Shown: positions 43,136 through 52,119 of the stretch, in pieces
Layout of the letters: every line of letters starts with the position of its first letter
Position numbering within the stretch: position 1 is the stretch's first letter
From: an uncultured Tenacibaculum sp.
GTDB lineage: Bacteria; Bacteroidota; Bacteroidia; Flavobacteriales; Flavobacteriaceae
Direction: 5' to 3'
Assembly (NCBI GenBank): GCA_947501615.1
Contig: CANMWK010000014.1
Span: forward strand, 1 to 52,119
DNA: 52,119 nt
Made by a program: the position numbers and the translations under genes
The notes under the pieces: model-generated
Told to the model about the DNA's origin: nothing
The model's input: the letters and a program-made list of their open reading frames with translations, nothing else
Database searches by the model: none

Positions 43136-44086
43136 ATGAAAAAAATTATAATACTCATTTGTATCTGTTCCTTTGTTAAGGTATTTTCTCAACAAGATCC
43201 ACAGTACACACAATACATGTACAATCAAAATATTGTAAACCCTGCATATGTTACTAATGATTTAGGTGTAATTAATCTTGGTGCTATGCACAGAAGACAA
43301 TGGACATCTGCAGTTGGAACTCCAAAAACATATAACTTTTTTGTTCATGCACCTTTAAGTAATGCTATTGAAGTTGGATTGTCTGTAATAACAGATGATA
43401 TTGGTGATGGCATTTTAAAAGAGAATAATTTTTATGCTGATTTTGCCTACATTTTAAAAATTGCCGACGGCCACAAACTTTCTTTAGGTTTAAAAGCAGG
43501 TTTCACAAATTTTAATACGAATTTTAATAATTTTAGATTTCCTGATGAAAATATTACCACTGGATTTATTCCTAATGATTTAGCTTTCACCAATCAAAAT
43601 AAAACATTTGTTAATTTCGGAACTGGCGCCTTCTATTTTACCGATACATATTATTTAGGAGTCGCTATACCAAACCTAGTTAAAGGACAACATTTTGAAG
43701 AAAATAATGGCTTAAACAGTATTGGAGGTGAAGAAATTCACTTATTTATAAATGGAGGGTATGTCTTTCAATTAAGCGATGTATTAAAACTTAAACCTTC
43801 GTTTATGGCTAAAGCAGTAAAAGGTTCTCCTTTAGTTTTAGATACTGCTGTAAATGTTCTCTTCAACGACAAGTTTGAGGCTGGTATTGCTTATCGATTA
43901 AATGATGCAGTTAGCGCAATGTTTAATGTACGAGTACTCGATTCTTTAAGGGTTGGCTATGCTTTTGATTATACTACAACGAACTTAGGAAACTTTAATT
44001 CAGGAACACATGAGTTCATGTTATTGTTTGATTTTGACACATTAGGTTTAAAGAAAGGATACGATAAATCTCCACGATTCTTCTAA
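43136..44086 (+). CDS. PorP/SprF family type IX secretion membrane protein
   Basis: This 316-residue outer-membrane beta-barrel protein has a signal peptide (to about residue 18, VFSQ) and the family start QDPQYTQYMYNQNIVNPAY. The repeat of G-x-x-aromatic strands and an ending LFDFDTLG-type segment are consistent with the family. SprF-like proteins assist secretion and anchoring of the type B sorted neighbour. It lies between the adhesin and the OmpA-like gene with 9-base gaps on both sides, forming one operon. Confidence 0.92.
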   Translation: MKKIIILICICSFVKVFSQQDPQYTQYMYNQNIVNPAYVTNDLGVINLGAMHRRQWTSAVGTPKTYNFFVHAPLSNAIEVGLSVITDDIGDGILKENNFYADFAYILKIADGHKLSLGLKAGFTNFNTNFNNFRFPDENITTGFIPNDLAFTNQNKTFVNFGTGAFYFTDTYYLGVAIPNLVKGQHFEENNGLNSIGGEEIHLFINGGYVFQLSDVLKLKPSFMAKAVKGSPLVLDTAVNVLFNDKFEAGIAYRLNDAVSAMFNVRVLDSLRVGYAFDYTTTNLGNFNSGTHEFMLLFDFDTLGLKKGYDKSPRFF

Positions 44087-44095
44087 AAGATTACT

Positions 44096-46156
44096 ATGAA
44101 AAAAACAGGTTTTATATTACTATTTTACTGCATATTGAATTGCTTTTCTCAAAGTTCATCATTAAAAAGAGCTCATAAATATTTTGAAAGAACATTCTAT
44201 ACAGAAGCCATCGCTTTATATGAAAAAGCACTAAAGGATAAAGAAAGTTTCGAAGCGATAAAAAACTTAGCTGATGCTTATTATTACACTTATAATATGG
44301 AAAAAGCAGCGGTAAACTATCGTTACCTGTTAAAAAACTACGGCAAATTTACCGATACAACATACTACGACAAGTACGCAACCTCATTGAAAGCTTTAGG
44401 TGAACATAAAAAAGCCAATGCTGTATTACTTAAATATTATAAAAAATCAGACCCTAAAAAATACAATCAACTACAAAAAGAAATAGACTATTTAAATGAT
44501 GTCGCTGCTTTAGGTGATCGCTTTAGTATTGAAAACTTAGGCATTAACACTTCGAATTCTGAATTTGGAGCAATTCAAAAAGGAGATTTAATTGTATTTG
44601 CTGCACCTAGAAAAAAAATGTATGCAAAACGATTCGGTTGGAATGGACAACACTATTTAGATCTTTATAAAATACCTAGTAATCAATTACATTTGGGCGA
44701 TAGTAGCGCAATTCCTTTTTCTGAAAAAATAAACTCTAAACTACACGAATCGAATATTATTTTCACCAAAGATGGAAAAACAGCGTACTTTACACGAAAT
44801 AATTTCACCAAAGGCAAAAGAAAAACAGACGATAAAAAAATAACTCATGTTCAATTGTACAAAGCAGAATTTATAGATGGGACATGGAAAAATATTTCAT
44901 CTCTTCCATTTAATTCTAACAGCTATTCAACAGAACACCCAGCATTAAGTCCTGATGAAAAAACACTGTATTTTGCTTCAGACATGCCCAATGGTTTTGG
45001 AAGTTTCGATGTATATAGCGTAGCTATAGATTATGATGGAGGCTTTGGAAAACCAAAAAATTTAGGTCCGACAATAAATACACCAAAAAAAGAGCAATTT
45101 CCATTTATTAGCGATGATAATAAACTTTATTTTTCTTCAGATGGTCATCCTGGCTTTGGATCTCTCGATGTTTTTGTCAGTACAATTACTAATCATAATT
45201 TCTCTAAACCTGACAACATTGGTTTCCCTATAAATTCTGGGTATGATGATTTTTCTTTCAACATTAACTCTAAAACAAAGGAAGGCTTTTTTGCATCTAA
45301 TAGAAAAGGAGGAAAAGGAAGTGATGATATTTATAAAATAATAGAAAAGAAACCTTTAAAAATTAAACCTTGCGCTCAACTCATTTCAGGCTTCATTACA
45401 GATGAAGATACTGGTATGATTTTGAATGATGTGCAATTAGTTTTAGTAGACAAGAATCAGAAAGAAATTGATAACTTGAATACTTCAAGTAGTAAAAAAT
45501 TTAAGTTTACGGTAAATTGTAAAACTACCTATACGGTAAAAGCGTCAAAAGCAGGATATACGAACAACCAAAAAACTTTGCTTCTGAGCTCAATAAGAAA
45601 CAAAGAAAATGATGCGTCTATGACACTTAAATCTTTAGCTGTTTTAGAAAGAGAAAAAAGAGATGCTCTTGCCTTAAAATTAAAAGAAGAACAAGAATTA
45701 CGTCTTAAAAATGCTGAAAAACTTAAACTTGACAAAAAAAATAAAACTCAAAAAATTGTTGCGGATGAAAAAGATATTGAAAAAGAAAAAAATAGAATTG
45801 TTATAAAAACAGATGAAATTAGTTTCGATTATAAACTATGGTATCTAAGAAGAGATAGTAAAAAAGCAATCGATAAAGTTATTGCCTTGATGAAAAAATA
45901 TCCTGATATGATTGTTGAAGTAGGCACACATTCTGATATCAGAGGAAATAACAGGTACAATTTAGATTTATCTCAAAAAAGAGCGACTTCTGTTCGAATG
46001 TATTTTTTAGAAAATAATATTGAACCTGATCGAATTACAGCTATTGGTTATGGAGAAACACAGCCTATTATTAAATGTAAAACTGAAGATTCTTGTACAG
46101 AAGAACAACACGAAGTAAACCGTAGGTGTGAATTTGTAGTTAAAAAGATATTATAA
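44096..46156 (+). CDS. OmpA-family protein with TPR and PD40-like repeats
   Basis: This 686-residue protein has a signal peptide (to about residue 19, CFSQ), N-terminal TPR-like helices (about 20-130), beta-propeller/PD40 repeats (about 150-420, ALSPDEKTLYFASDMPNGFG, SDDNKLYFSSDGHPGFGSLD), a carboxypeptidase-like segment (about 425-515), a charged linker rich in Lys/Glu (about 520-565) and a C-terminal OmpA domain (GTHSDIRGNNRYNLDLSQKRA) that binds peptidoglycan. This architecture is standard for the third gene of adhesin-PorP/SprF-OmpA operons, which anchor the surface protein to the cell wall. Confidence 0.92.
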   Translation: MKKTGFILLFYCILNCFSQSSSLKRAHKYFERTFYTEAIALYEKALKDKESFEAIKNLADAYYYTYNMEKAAVNYRYLLKNYGKFTDTTYYDKYATSLKALGEHKKANAVLLKYYKKSDPKKYNQLQKEIDYLNDVAALGDRFSIENLGINTSNSEFGAIQKGDLIVFAAPRKKMYAKRFGWNGQHYLDLYKIPSNQLHLGDSSAIPFSEKINSKLHESNIIFTKDGKTAYFTRNNFTKGKRKTDDKKITHVQLYKAEFIDGTWKNISSLPFNSNSYSTEHPALSPDEKTLYFASDMPNGFGSFDVYSVAIDYDGGFGKPKNLGPTINTPKKEQFPFISDDNKLYFSSDGHPGFGSLDVFVSTITNHNFSKPDNIGFPINSGYDDFSFNINSKTKEGFFASNRKGGKGSDDIYKIIEKKPLKIKPCAQLISGFITDEDTGMILNDVQLVLVDKNQKEIDNLNTSSSKKFKFTVNCKTTYTVKASKAGYTNNQKTLLLSSIRNKENDASMTLKSLAVLEREKRDALALKLKEEQELRLKNAEKLKLDKKNKTQKIVADEKDIEKEKNRIVIKTDEISFDYKLWYLRRDSKKAIDKVIALMKKYPDMIVEVGTHSDIRGNNRYNLDLSQKRATSVRMYFLENNIEPDRITAIGYGETQPIIKCKTEDSCTEEQHEVNRRCEFVVKKIL

Positions 46157-46287
46157 ACATTTCTTTTTCTTTTTTATACCAATTGAATTTTTATTTGACG
46201 TATTGATATTTAAATTACTTTTTTAGATAAAATAAACAATTTATATACATCATAAAAATTTTCAAAATGGATTATACTAAAATTGGC

Positions 46288-46325
46288 ATAACTATTGAAT
46301 TCCCAGAAACTAATTCAATAGTTAT
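46288..46325. repeat. 14-bp perfect inverted repeat
   Basis: ATAACTATTGAATT (46288-46301) pairs perfectly with 46312-46325 around a 10-base loop, CCCAGAAACT. There is no strong T-tail, so it is not a clear terminator. Confidence 0.7.
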
Positions 46326-46409
46326 ATTTACTTATAATTCGTATAAGTTTACGTAGTTAAACTTTACTATATTAAAACAATTACTGTATTTTGTAACTTA
46401 ATACTATAG

Positions 46410-46507
46410 ATCTAGATACAGAAATGAAAAGTATCTGGTCTCAAAATCTCATAATCTTCGATTCTAATATTGAAGACTTAAATCTTTGGTTATATCCATA
46501 GGATTAA
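46410..46507 (+). repeat. Dispersed structured repeat, copy B
   Basis: The copy B hairpins are AGATAC/GTATCT (46414-46436), TCTTCGAT/ATTGAAGA (46455-46476) and ATCC/GGAT (46494-46504). The 51-base core from 46442 aligns without gaps to copy A. Here it lies in the leader of the macroglobulin gene. Confidence 0.6.
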
Positions 46508-46518
46508 AAAATCATACC

Positions 46519-49500
46519 ATGAAAAACAAATCGATTATAATAGTTATGCTTACGTTTTTTTCAATAGTATCTAATGCCCAAAATAATTATAACACGTTGT
46601 GGGATGAAGTACATCGATTTGAATTGCTAGAACAACCTAAATCAGCATTAAAAGTTGTAACAAAAATTCACAAAACAGCTAAAAGTAAAAACAACTCACC
46701 TCAAATTATTAAAGCACTTTTATATAAAAGTAAGTTTGCTTTAATTTTAGAAGAAGACGCTCAATTCTCGATTGTTAATGAATTCAAGAAACACATTAAC
46801 AATGCATCGAATACTACAGTTACAAAAAGCGTATTACAAAATATTCTAGCCAATATGTATTGGCAGTATTTTAAAAAAAATAGATGGAAATTTTATCAAA
46901 GAACAAAAACCAATACTAAAGTTGACAAGAACGATTTTAGAAGATGGGACTTAGAAACATTATTTACAGAGATTCATCTTCAATTTCAAAATTCTTTAGC
47001 TTCAAAAAACGACTTACAAAAAACTTCATTACAAGACTTTCAAGTCTTAATTAAAACAACAGGGAATTCAGAAAAATATCGTCCAACATTATATGATTTC
47101 TTAGCACATAACGCTTTAGACTTTTATACAACTAGTGAAACTGGTATTACCAAACCCACTTATAAGTTTACATTAAAAAGTCCTGATTATATTTCTGATG
47201 CAGTTACATTCTCTTCTTTAACATTAAAAAGTAAAGACATCCTATCTTTAGAGTTTAATAGCTTAAAAATTTATCAAAACTTAATCCAATTTCACCTAAG
47301 CAACAATAATACAAATGCTTTAATAGATGTCGATTTACAACGTTTAGCTTTTGTAAAATCTAAAGCAACATTTACCAATAAAGACCAACTGTATTTAGAA
47401 ACATTATTAACTTCAGAAAAAAAACATCAATCGCATGAAGCTTCTGGTTTATATAGTTTTGAAATTGCGAATTATTACTTTAATCAAGCAAAAACATATT
47501 CAAAAGTAAAAAATCAGCATTTCCAATTTAAACATAAAGAGGCCTTAGAAATTTGTGATGCTATTATAAAAAAATTCCCTGAAAGTTTCGCTGCCCAAAA
47601 AAGCAAATTACTTATAGAGAAAATAAAAGCTAAAAAAATAACTATTACTTCCGAAGAATATATCCCTATCAATTCCTTTTCAAGAATATTAATCAATTAC
47701 AAAAACATTGATCGCCTTTATTTTTCTATTTATGAAGTAGATCAACAAAAACGTACTCAAATGAATCGATTATTTCTTGCAAAAGAAAAAATCGATTTTA
47801 TAAATTCTCTTAAGAAAACTATAGGCTGGTCATACGATTTACCCAATAAAAATGATCATCAAAACCATACAAATGAGGTAATTATTCCCAGACAAAAACA
47901 AGGAAGTTATTTAATTGTCGCTTCTTTACAAAAGGAATTAAATCCTAAAGAAATTTTTGGATTCACTTCTTTTCAAGTATCTAACTTAAGTTTAATAAAC
48001 AGAAATGAAGCAGGTAATACTTCGGTATACCAAGTTCTTAATAGGAATACTGGAAAACCTATTGAAAAAGCTTTAGTGAATTTTAGGAATGAAAAAAGAA
48101 GAAGAGGCAGAAGTATTAATATTTCTTTTACTACTGATAAAAATGGTGAAATACAATATAACCCAAAACAATATTATGGTAATGTAACTGCTCAAATCAA
48201 ACATCAAGAGGACGAGATTACTATAGATAATCTTACCTTAAGAACTTCCTATAACAATACTAATCTACCACAAAAACAAGTCGCATCTTTTATTTTTACA
48301 GACAGGAGTATTTACAGGCCTGGACAAACTGTTTACTTTAAAAGTATTTCTTTAGAAAAATTAAAAAATAACTCAACCCTTCTAGTTAACACCCCCATTG
48401 AAGTAACACTTAAAGATGTAAGCAATATTCCTGTAAAAACCCTACAACTTAAAACAAATGAATTTGGTTCTGTTGCTGGAGAATTTATATTACCAACTTC
48501 TGGATTAACAGGAAGTTTTCAAATCGTTACTACAATTAACGGGCGAAGAAGTTACCAATATATTTCTGTAGAAGAATATAAGCGTCCAAAATTTGAAACG
48601 AACTTTAAACCTATTACTACTTCTTTTAAACTTTATGATAGTATTACAGTAACCGGATTTGCACAATCGTATGCAGGAACTGCAATCACAGATGCTAAAG
48701 TAACCTATCGTGTCCATAGAAAAGTACAATACCCACGTTGGTTTTATTGGTACAGACCTGTGTTTAATTATTCTGAATCGCAAGAAATTAGTTTTGGAGA
48801 GATGAATACCAACGATAAAGGTGAATTCGAAATTACCTTTAAAGCATTACCTGATGAAAATATAGCTAAAGACCAATTTCCTATTTTTAATTATGAAATT
48901 ACTGCTGATGTTACAGACCTTAATGGAGAAACTAGAAGTAGTTCTACGCTGGTTAAAGTGGGATATCATAGTTTAATTGCAACAATCGATATTAATGAAT
49001 CGATCAACAAACAACAAAAAGAACATTCATTTACTATTGATACTAAAAATTTAAATAATGAATTTGTACCTGCTAGTGGTGAAATTAAAATATATAAATT
49101 AAAGGCACCTAAATATCCATTACGAAGTCGCCCATGGGCAAGTCCTGACTATCAAACGATTTCAAAAAAGGAATTTCAAGAAAAATTCCCTCATGATCCT
49201 TATACAGATGAAAATAACCGCATACATTGGGATAAAGAAGCATTAGTTTTTACTACACAGTTTAATACTGAAAAAGATAAAAAAATTAGTCTAAAAAAAA
49301 TAAAAAAATGGGCTTCTGGAAGTTATAGCATTGAATTAACCTCTAAAGATAAGTTCGGACAAAAAGTTAGCGACAAAGCTTATTTTAGTGTATACGGTAA
49401 CAAGGAAAAATTACCTATAGACAACAAACTTTTTGACATTACAACAGATAAAGAATCGTATACAGTTGGAGAAACAGCAAAGGTAACAGTAAACACTAAC

Positions 49501-52119
49501 TCTGATGATGTAACAGTTATGCTTTTTGTTGAAAAACAACATAAAGTTATCAATTCTTATTATATAGACCTAGCTAAAAATAGTGAGACAATTGAAATTC
49601 CTATTGATAAAGATGATTTAGGCGGATTTGCTATCAACTATCATTTTGTAAATTATAATGATTTTAAAAATGGCGGACTAACTATTGCTGTCCCTTACCC
49701 TAAAACAGATTTAGAAATCACCACTAAAACGTTTAGAGATAAACTACAACCAGGTGCTAAAGAAACATGGAGTTTTACTGTAAAAGGAGTTCAGAAAGAA
49801 AAAGTAACAGCAGAATTTTTAGCAGGTATGTATGATGCTTCTTTAGATCAATTTCAACCACATCATTGGAATTTTTCACCCATAGATAAACCCACATATT
49901 ATACATCGAGTTCAAGTAGTTCTAGAGGTTTTAGCACGACTCGTTTTGCTTTTCAAAATTTACCTCAAAATTTTTATACTAAATATCCTCAACTACGATA
50001 TAGCCAAATGCAATGGTTCGGTTTTAGTTTTGATAATAATAGATGGACTAATGATAAATATTTAAGCAATTTATCTTTTCAAAGAACAACCTTCGATGGA
50101 ACAATTTCTGGAATAATTAAAGACAGTAATTCAATTGCTGTCCCATTTGCGAACATTACCATTAAAGGAACTCGTTTTGGAACTACTACTGATGAAAATG
50201 GTAATTTTACTGTTAAAGTAAATAAAAACGATGTTTTAATTTTTAGTTTTCTCGGATATAAAACTATTGAAAGAAAAGTTAAAAACTTTAAAAAACTCGA
50301 AGTTGTATTAGAAGAAGATGAGAATGCTTTAGATGAAGTTGTAGTAGTTGGTTATGGTACAACAAGAAGAAAATCTATTACTGCTTCTGCAGTACAAAAA
50401 CTTGAAGTACAAGCACCAGGTATTCAATCAAGAGATTTAGCTAACTCAAATTTAGCCCCGAAAGAAAAATATGCATTGGAAGACGATGCAGATTGGTCTT
50501 CTAAAAACTCAGAAAAAAAATATGATCAAGAAGAACGTACTTTGCCTAATATAAAAGCACGTACTAACTTTCAAGAGACAGCATTTTTTTATCCAAAATT
50601 AAGAACTGATAAAAATGGTGATATCTCTTTTGACTTTACAGTTCCTGAAGCTTTAACTACATGGAATTTAAAGTTATTGACACATAACAAAAAACTACAC
50701 CACTCACAGAAAACACTAACAACTGTAACGCAAAAAGAATTGATGGTTATGCCTAATGCTCCTCGTTTTTTACGTGAAAAAGATCAAATTACATTGAGTG
50801 CTAAAATTAGTAATCTAACCGACAAAACACTAACAGGAATAAGTCAGTTAATCCTAACAAACGCTATCACTGGAAAAACAATTGATGCTGAGTTACAAAA
50901 TACTTCATCACAAAAAAACTTTACAGTTACTGCTAAAGGAAATACAAATGTCTCATGGAATTTAATGATACCTGAAAATATTCAAGCAGTGGAGTATAAA
51001 ATCGTTGCTCAATCAGGAAGTTTTAGTGACGGTGAGCAAAATGTTCTGCCAGTATTATCAAATAGAATGTTAGTTACAGAAACCTTACCTATGTGGGTTA
51101 GGTCTAATCAGACCAAAACATTTACACTACAGAAGTTAAAAAATAACACCTCACCTACTCTAAAACACCATCAGTTAAGTTTAGAAGTTACTTCTAACCC
51201 TGTTTGGCAAGCTGTACAAGCATTACCTTACTTAATGGAATACCCACACGAATGTGCAGAACAAACGTTCTCTCGATATTATGCAAATACATTAGCTAGT
51301 TTTATTGCCAATAGCAATCCTAAAATCCAAAGTGTATTTCAACAGTGGAAAAATAGTGATGCGTTACTCAGCAATCTTGAAAAAAATCCTGAATTAAAAT
51401 CATTAATTATTCAAGAAACACCTTGGCTTAGAGATGCACAATCAGAAACAGAGCAAAAGAAACGAATTGGATTACTTTTCGATCTTAATAAAATGCAACA
51501 AGAGCAAATAAGTGCCATAAACAAATTACAATCTATACAAATGAGCACTGGTGGTTTCCCTTGGTTTAAAGGTGCTAATTACCCTAGTGTTACTATTACA
51601 AACCATATTGCTACTGGTTTTGGACATTTGAAAAAATTAGGTATCGCAACTTATGATGAAACCACTAAGCGAATTCTAAAAAGAGCACTACAATTTTTGG
51701 ATGAAAGTATTACGGATAAACATTCTTGGTTGCTGAAGAATGCTATACGCGCAAAGAAATCTAGTGGTAAAAAAGGATACGATGAATTTTTAGCTAAAAA
51801 GCATATTGGTTACTACGAACTTCAATATTTATATATGAGGAGTTTCTTTGAAGAAATAAAGACATCAAAAAGCACTCAAAAAGCAATAGATTATTACCTT
51901 CAGCAAGCGGGTACATATTGGAATGATTTCAACTTGTATGGAAAGGGATTAAATGCTCTCATTCAGTTCAGAAACAATCAGAAAAACAAGGCTGATTTAA
52001 TCTTAAAATCTTTGGAGGAAAACAGTATAACTTCAGATGAGTTAGGTATGTATTGGAAAGAAAACAAAGCAGGTTGGTATTGGCATCAAGCTCCTGTGGA
52101 GACTCAGGCGTTATTAATT
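46519..52119 (+). CDS. Giant bacterial alpha-2-macroglobulin-like protein with inserted SusC-like domain (3' end outside window)
   Basis: The frame is open for 1867 codons to the window edge, so the gene is partial. It has a signal peptide (to about residue 21, SNAQ), MG domains including an MG2-like segment (FIFTDRSIYRPGQTVYFK), bait-region/MG7-type segments and an alpha-2-macroglobulin domain (FYPKLRTDKNGDISFDFTVPEALTTW). The thioester motif CAEQ is intact (C1579 to Q1582, in PHECAEQTF), followed by an alpha-helical thioester domain. Unusually, residues about 1192-1270 form a CarboxypepD_reg-like domain ending in LDEVVVVGYGT (1271-1281), the linker motif of SusC receptors. Such proteins trap attacking proteases in the periplasm, but here the insertion suggests a surface-related role. 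The start follows repeat copy B. Confidence 0.88.
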   Translation, partial: MKNKSIIIVMLTFFSIVSNAQNNYNTLWDEVHRFELLEQPKSALKVVTKIHKTAKSKNNSPQIIKALLYKSKFALILEEDAQFSIVNEFKKHINNASNTTVTKSVLQNILANMYWQYFKKNRWKFYQRTKTNTKVDKNDFRRWDLETLFTEIHLQFQNSLASKNDLQKTSLQDFQVLIKTTGNSEKYRPTLYDFLAHNALDFYTTSETGITKPTYKFTLKSPDYISDAVTFSSLTLKSKDILSLEFNSLKIYQNLIQFHLSNNNTNALIDVDLQRLAFVKSKATFTNKDQLYLETLLTSEKKHQSHEASGLYSFEIANYYFNQAKTYSKVKNQHFQFKHKEALEICDAIIKKFPESFAAQKSKLLIEKIKAKKITITSEEYIPINSFSRILINYKNIDRLYFSIYEVDQQKRTQMNRLFLAKEKIDFINSLKKTIGWSYDLPNKNDHQNHTNEVIIPRQKQGSYLIVASLQKELNPKEIFGFTSFQVSNLSLINRNEAGNTSVYQVLNRNTGKPIEKALVNFRNEKRRRGRSINISFTTDKNGEIQYNPKQYYGNVTAQIKHQEDEITIDNLTLRTSYNNTNLPQKQVASFIFTDRSIYRPGQTVYFKSISLEKLKNNSTLLVNTPIEVTLKDVSNIPVKTLQLKTNEFGSVAGEFILPTSGLTGSFQIVTTINGRRSYQYISVEEYKRPKFETNFKPITTSFKLYDSITVTGFAQSYAGTAITDAKVTYRVHRKVQYPRWFYWYRPVFNYSESQEISFGEMNTNDKGEFEITFKALPDENIAKDQFPIFNYEITADVTDLNGETRSSSTLVKVGYHSLIATIDINESINKQQKEHSFTIDTKNLNNEFVPASGEIKIYKLKAPKYPLRSRPWASPDYQTISKKEFQEKFPHDPYTDENNRIHWDKEALVFTTQFNTEKDKKISLKKIKKWASGSYSIELTSKDKFGQKVSDKAYFSVYGNKEKLPIDNKLFDITTDKESYTVGETAKVTVNTNSDDVTVMLFVEKQHKVINSYYIDLAKNSETIEIPIDKDDLGGFAINYHFVNYNDFKNGGLTIAVPYPKTDLEITTKTFRDKLQPGAKETWSFTVKGVQKEKVTAEFLAGMYDASLDQFQPHHWNFSPIDKPTYYTSSSSSSRGFSTTRFAFQNLPQNFYTKYPQLRYSQMQWFGFSFDNNRWTNDKYLSNLSFQRTTFDGTISGIIKDSNSIAVPFANITIKGTRFGTTTDENGNFTVKVNKNDVLIFSFLGYKTIERKVKNFKKLEVVLEEDENALDEVVVVGYGTTRRKSITASAVQKLEVQAPGIQSRDLANSNLAPKEKYALEDDADWSSKNSEKKYDQEERTLPNIKARTNFQETAFFYPKLRTDKNGDISFDFTVPEALTTWNLKLLTHNKKLHHSQKTLTTVTQKELMVMPNAPRFLREKDQITLSAKISNLTDKTLTGISQLILTNAITGKTIDAELQNTSSQKNFTVTAKGNTNVSWNLMIPENIQAVEYKIVAQSGSFSDGEQNVLPVLSNRMLVTETLPMWVRSNQTKTFTLQKLKNNTSPTLKHHQLSLEVTSNPVWQAVQALPYLMEYPHECAEQTFSRYYANTLASFIANSNPKIQSVFQQWKNSDALLSNLEKNPELKSLIIQETPWLRDAQSETEQKKRIGLLFDLNKMQQEQISAINKLQSIQMSTGGFPWFKGANYPSVTITNHIATGFGHLKKLGIATYDETTKRILKRALQFLDESITDKHSWLLKNAIRAKKSSGKKGYDEFLAKKHIGYYELQYLYMRSFFEEIKTSKSTQKAIDYYLQQAGTYWNDFNLYGKGLNALIQFRNNQKNKADLILKSLEENSITSDELGMYWKENKAGWYWHQAPVETQALLI

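Larger units (their letters stand above)
46157..46518. other. Intergenic region with palindrome and repeat copy B
   Basis: No protein gene is supported. It contains a perfect 14-bp inverted repeat (46288-46325) and copy B of the structured repeat (about 46410-46507), which ends 12 bases before the macroglobulin start codon. The rest is AT-rich. Confidence 0.6.

Overview
The window looks like the chromosome of a marine-type member of the Flavobacteriaceae (phylum Bacteroidota). The evidence is AT-rich DNA, several promoters of the Bacteroidota TTG-N19-20-TAnnTTTG type, two kinds of type IX secretion sorting domains, a PorP/SprF protein, and Bacteroidota-only families (DUF6660, HYC_CC_PP, Mpl-type ligase). 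The genus cannot be named from sequence reading alone.

Positions 1 to about 21150 look like an integrated, probably mobilisable genomic island. Its left part is a copper/silver module. A minus-strand operon carries a DUF6660 protein, a TonB-dependent receptor, a Fur-family regulator and DUF3703. Divergently, a plus-strand set carries HYC_CC_PP, cusA, cusC-like tolC, a multicopper oxidase fused to a CopB-like barrel, an HMA-MauE membrane protein, cusB with heavy-metal-binding and DUF3347 domains, and an HMA lipoprotein. Together these would capture, oxidise and pump Cu(I)/Ag(I) out of the periplasm. Next come a RadC-like JAB gene, a complete IS256-family element with an 8-bp target duplication, a MobB-type relaxase, about 1.1 kb of repeat-rich noncoding DNA with oriT-like inverted repeats, a small ORF and a large serine recombinase. 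The recombinase reading frame runs antisense into tRNA-Arg and tRNA-Pro, so tRNA-Arg(TCT) is the likely integration site.

Positions 21165 to about 33200 are core chromosome: tRNA-Pro and tRNA-Ser, a 7TM-HD phosphodiesterase, a thiolase, an NlpC/P60 peptidase, a TPR protein next to gyrA, clpC, and an uncharacterised lipoprotein-like gene.

Positions 33361 to 38664 are accessory. A type IX-secreted lamin-tail protein is followed by a 52-residue peptide gene, a transcription hairpin, a PqqD-like/HPr-kinase-like protein and an overlapping nucleotidyltransferase. This resembles a minimal peptide-modification (RiPP-like) cassette without the lasso cyclase and protease, and is the best candidate here for an undescribed system. 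mpl follows on the other strand, then a T9SS type B adhesin, PorP/SprF and OmpA operon, and finally a very large alpha-2-macroglobulin-like protein (cut by the window end) containing an inserted SusC-like regulatory/linker domain. A related roughly 100-bp repeat occurs twice, before mpl and before the macroglobulin gene.
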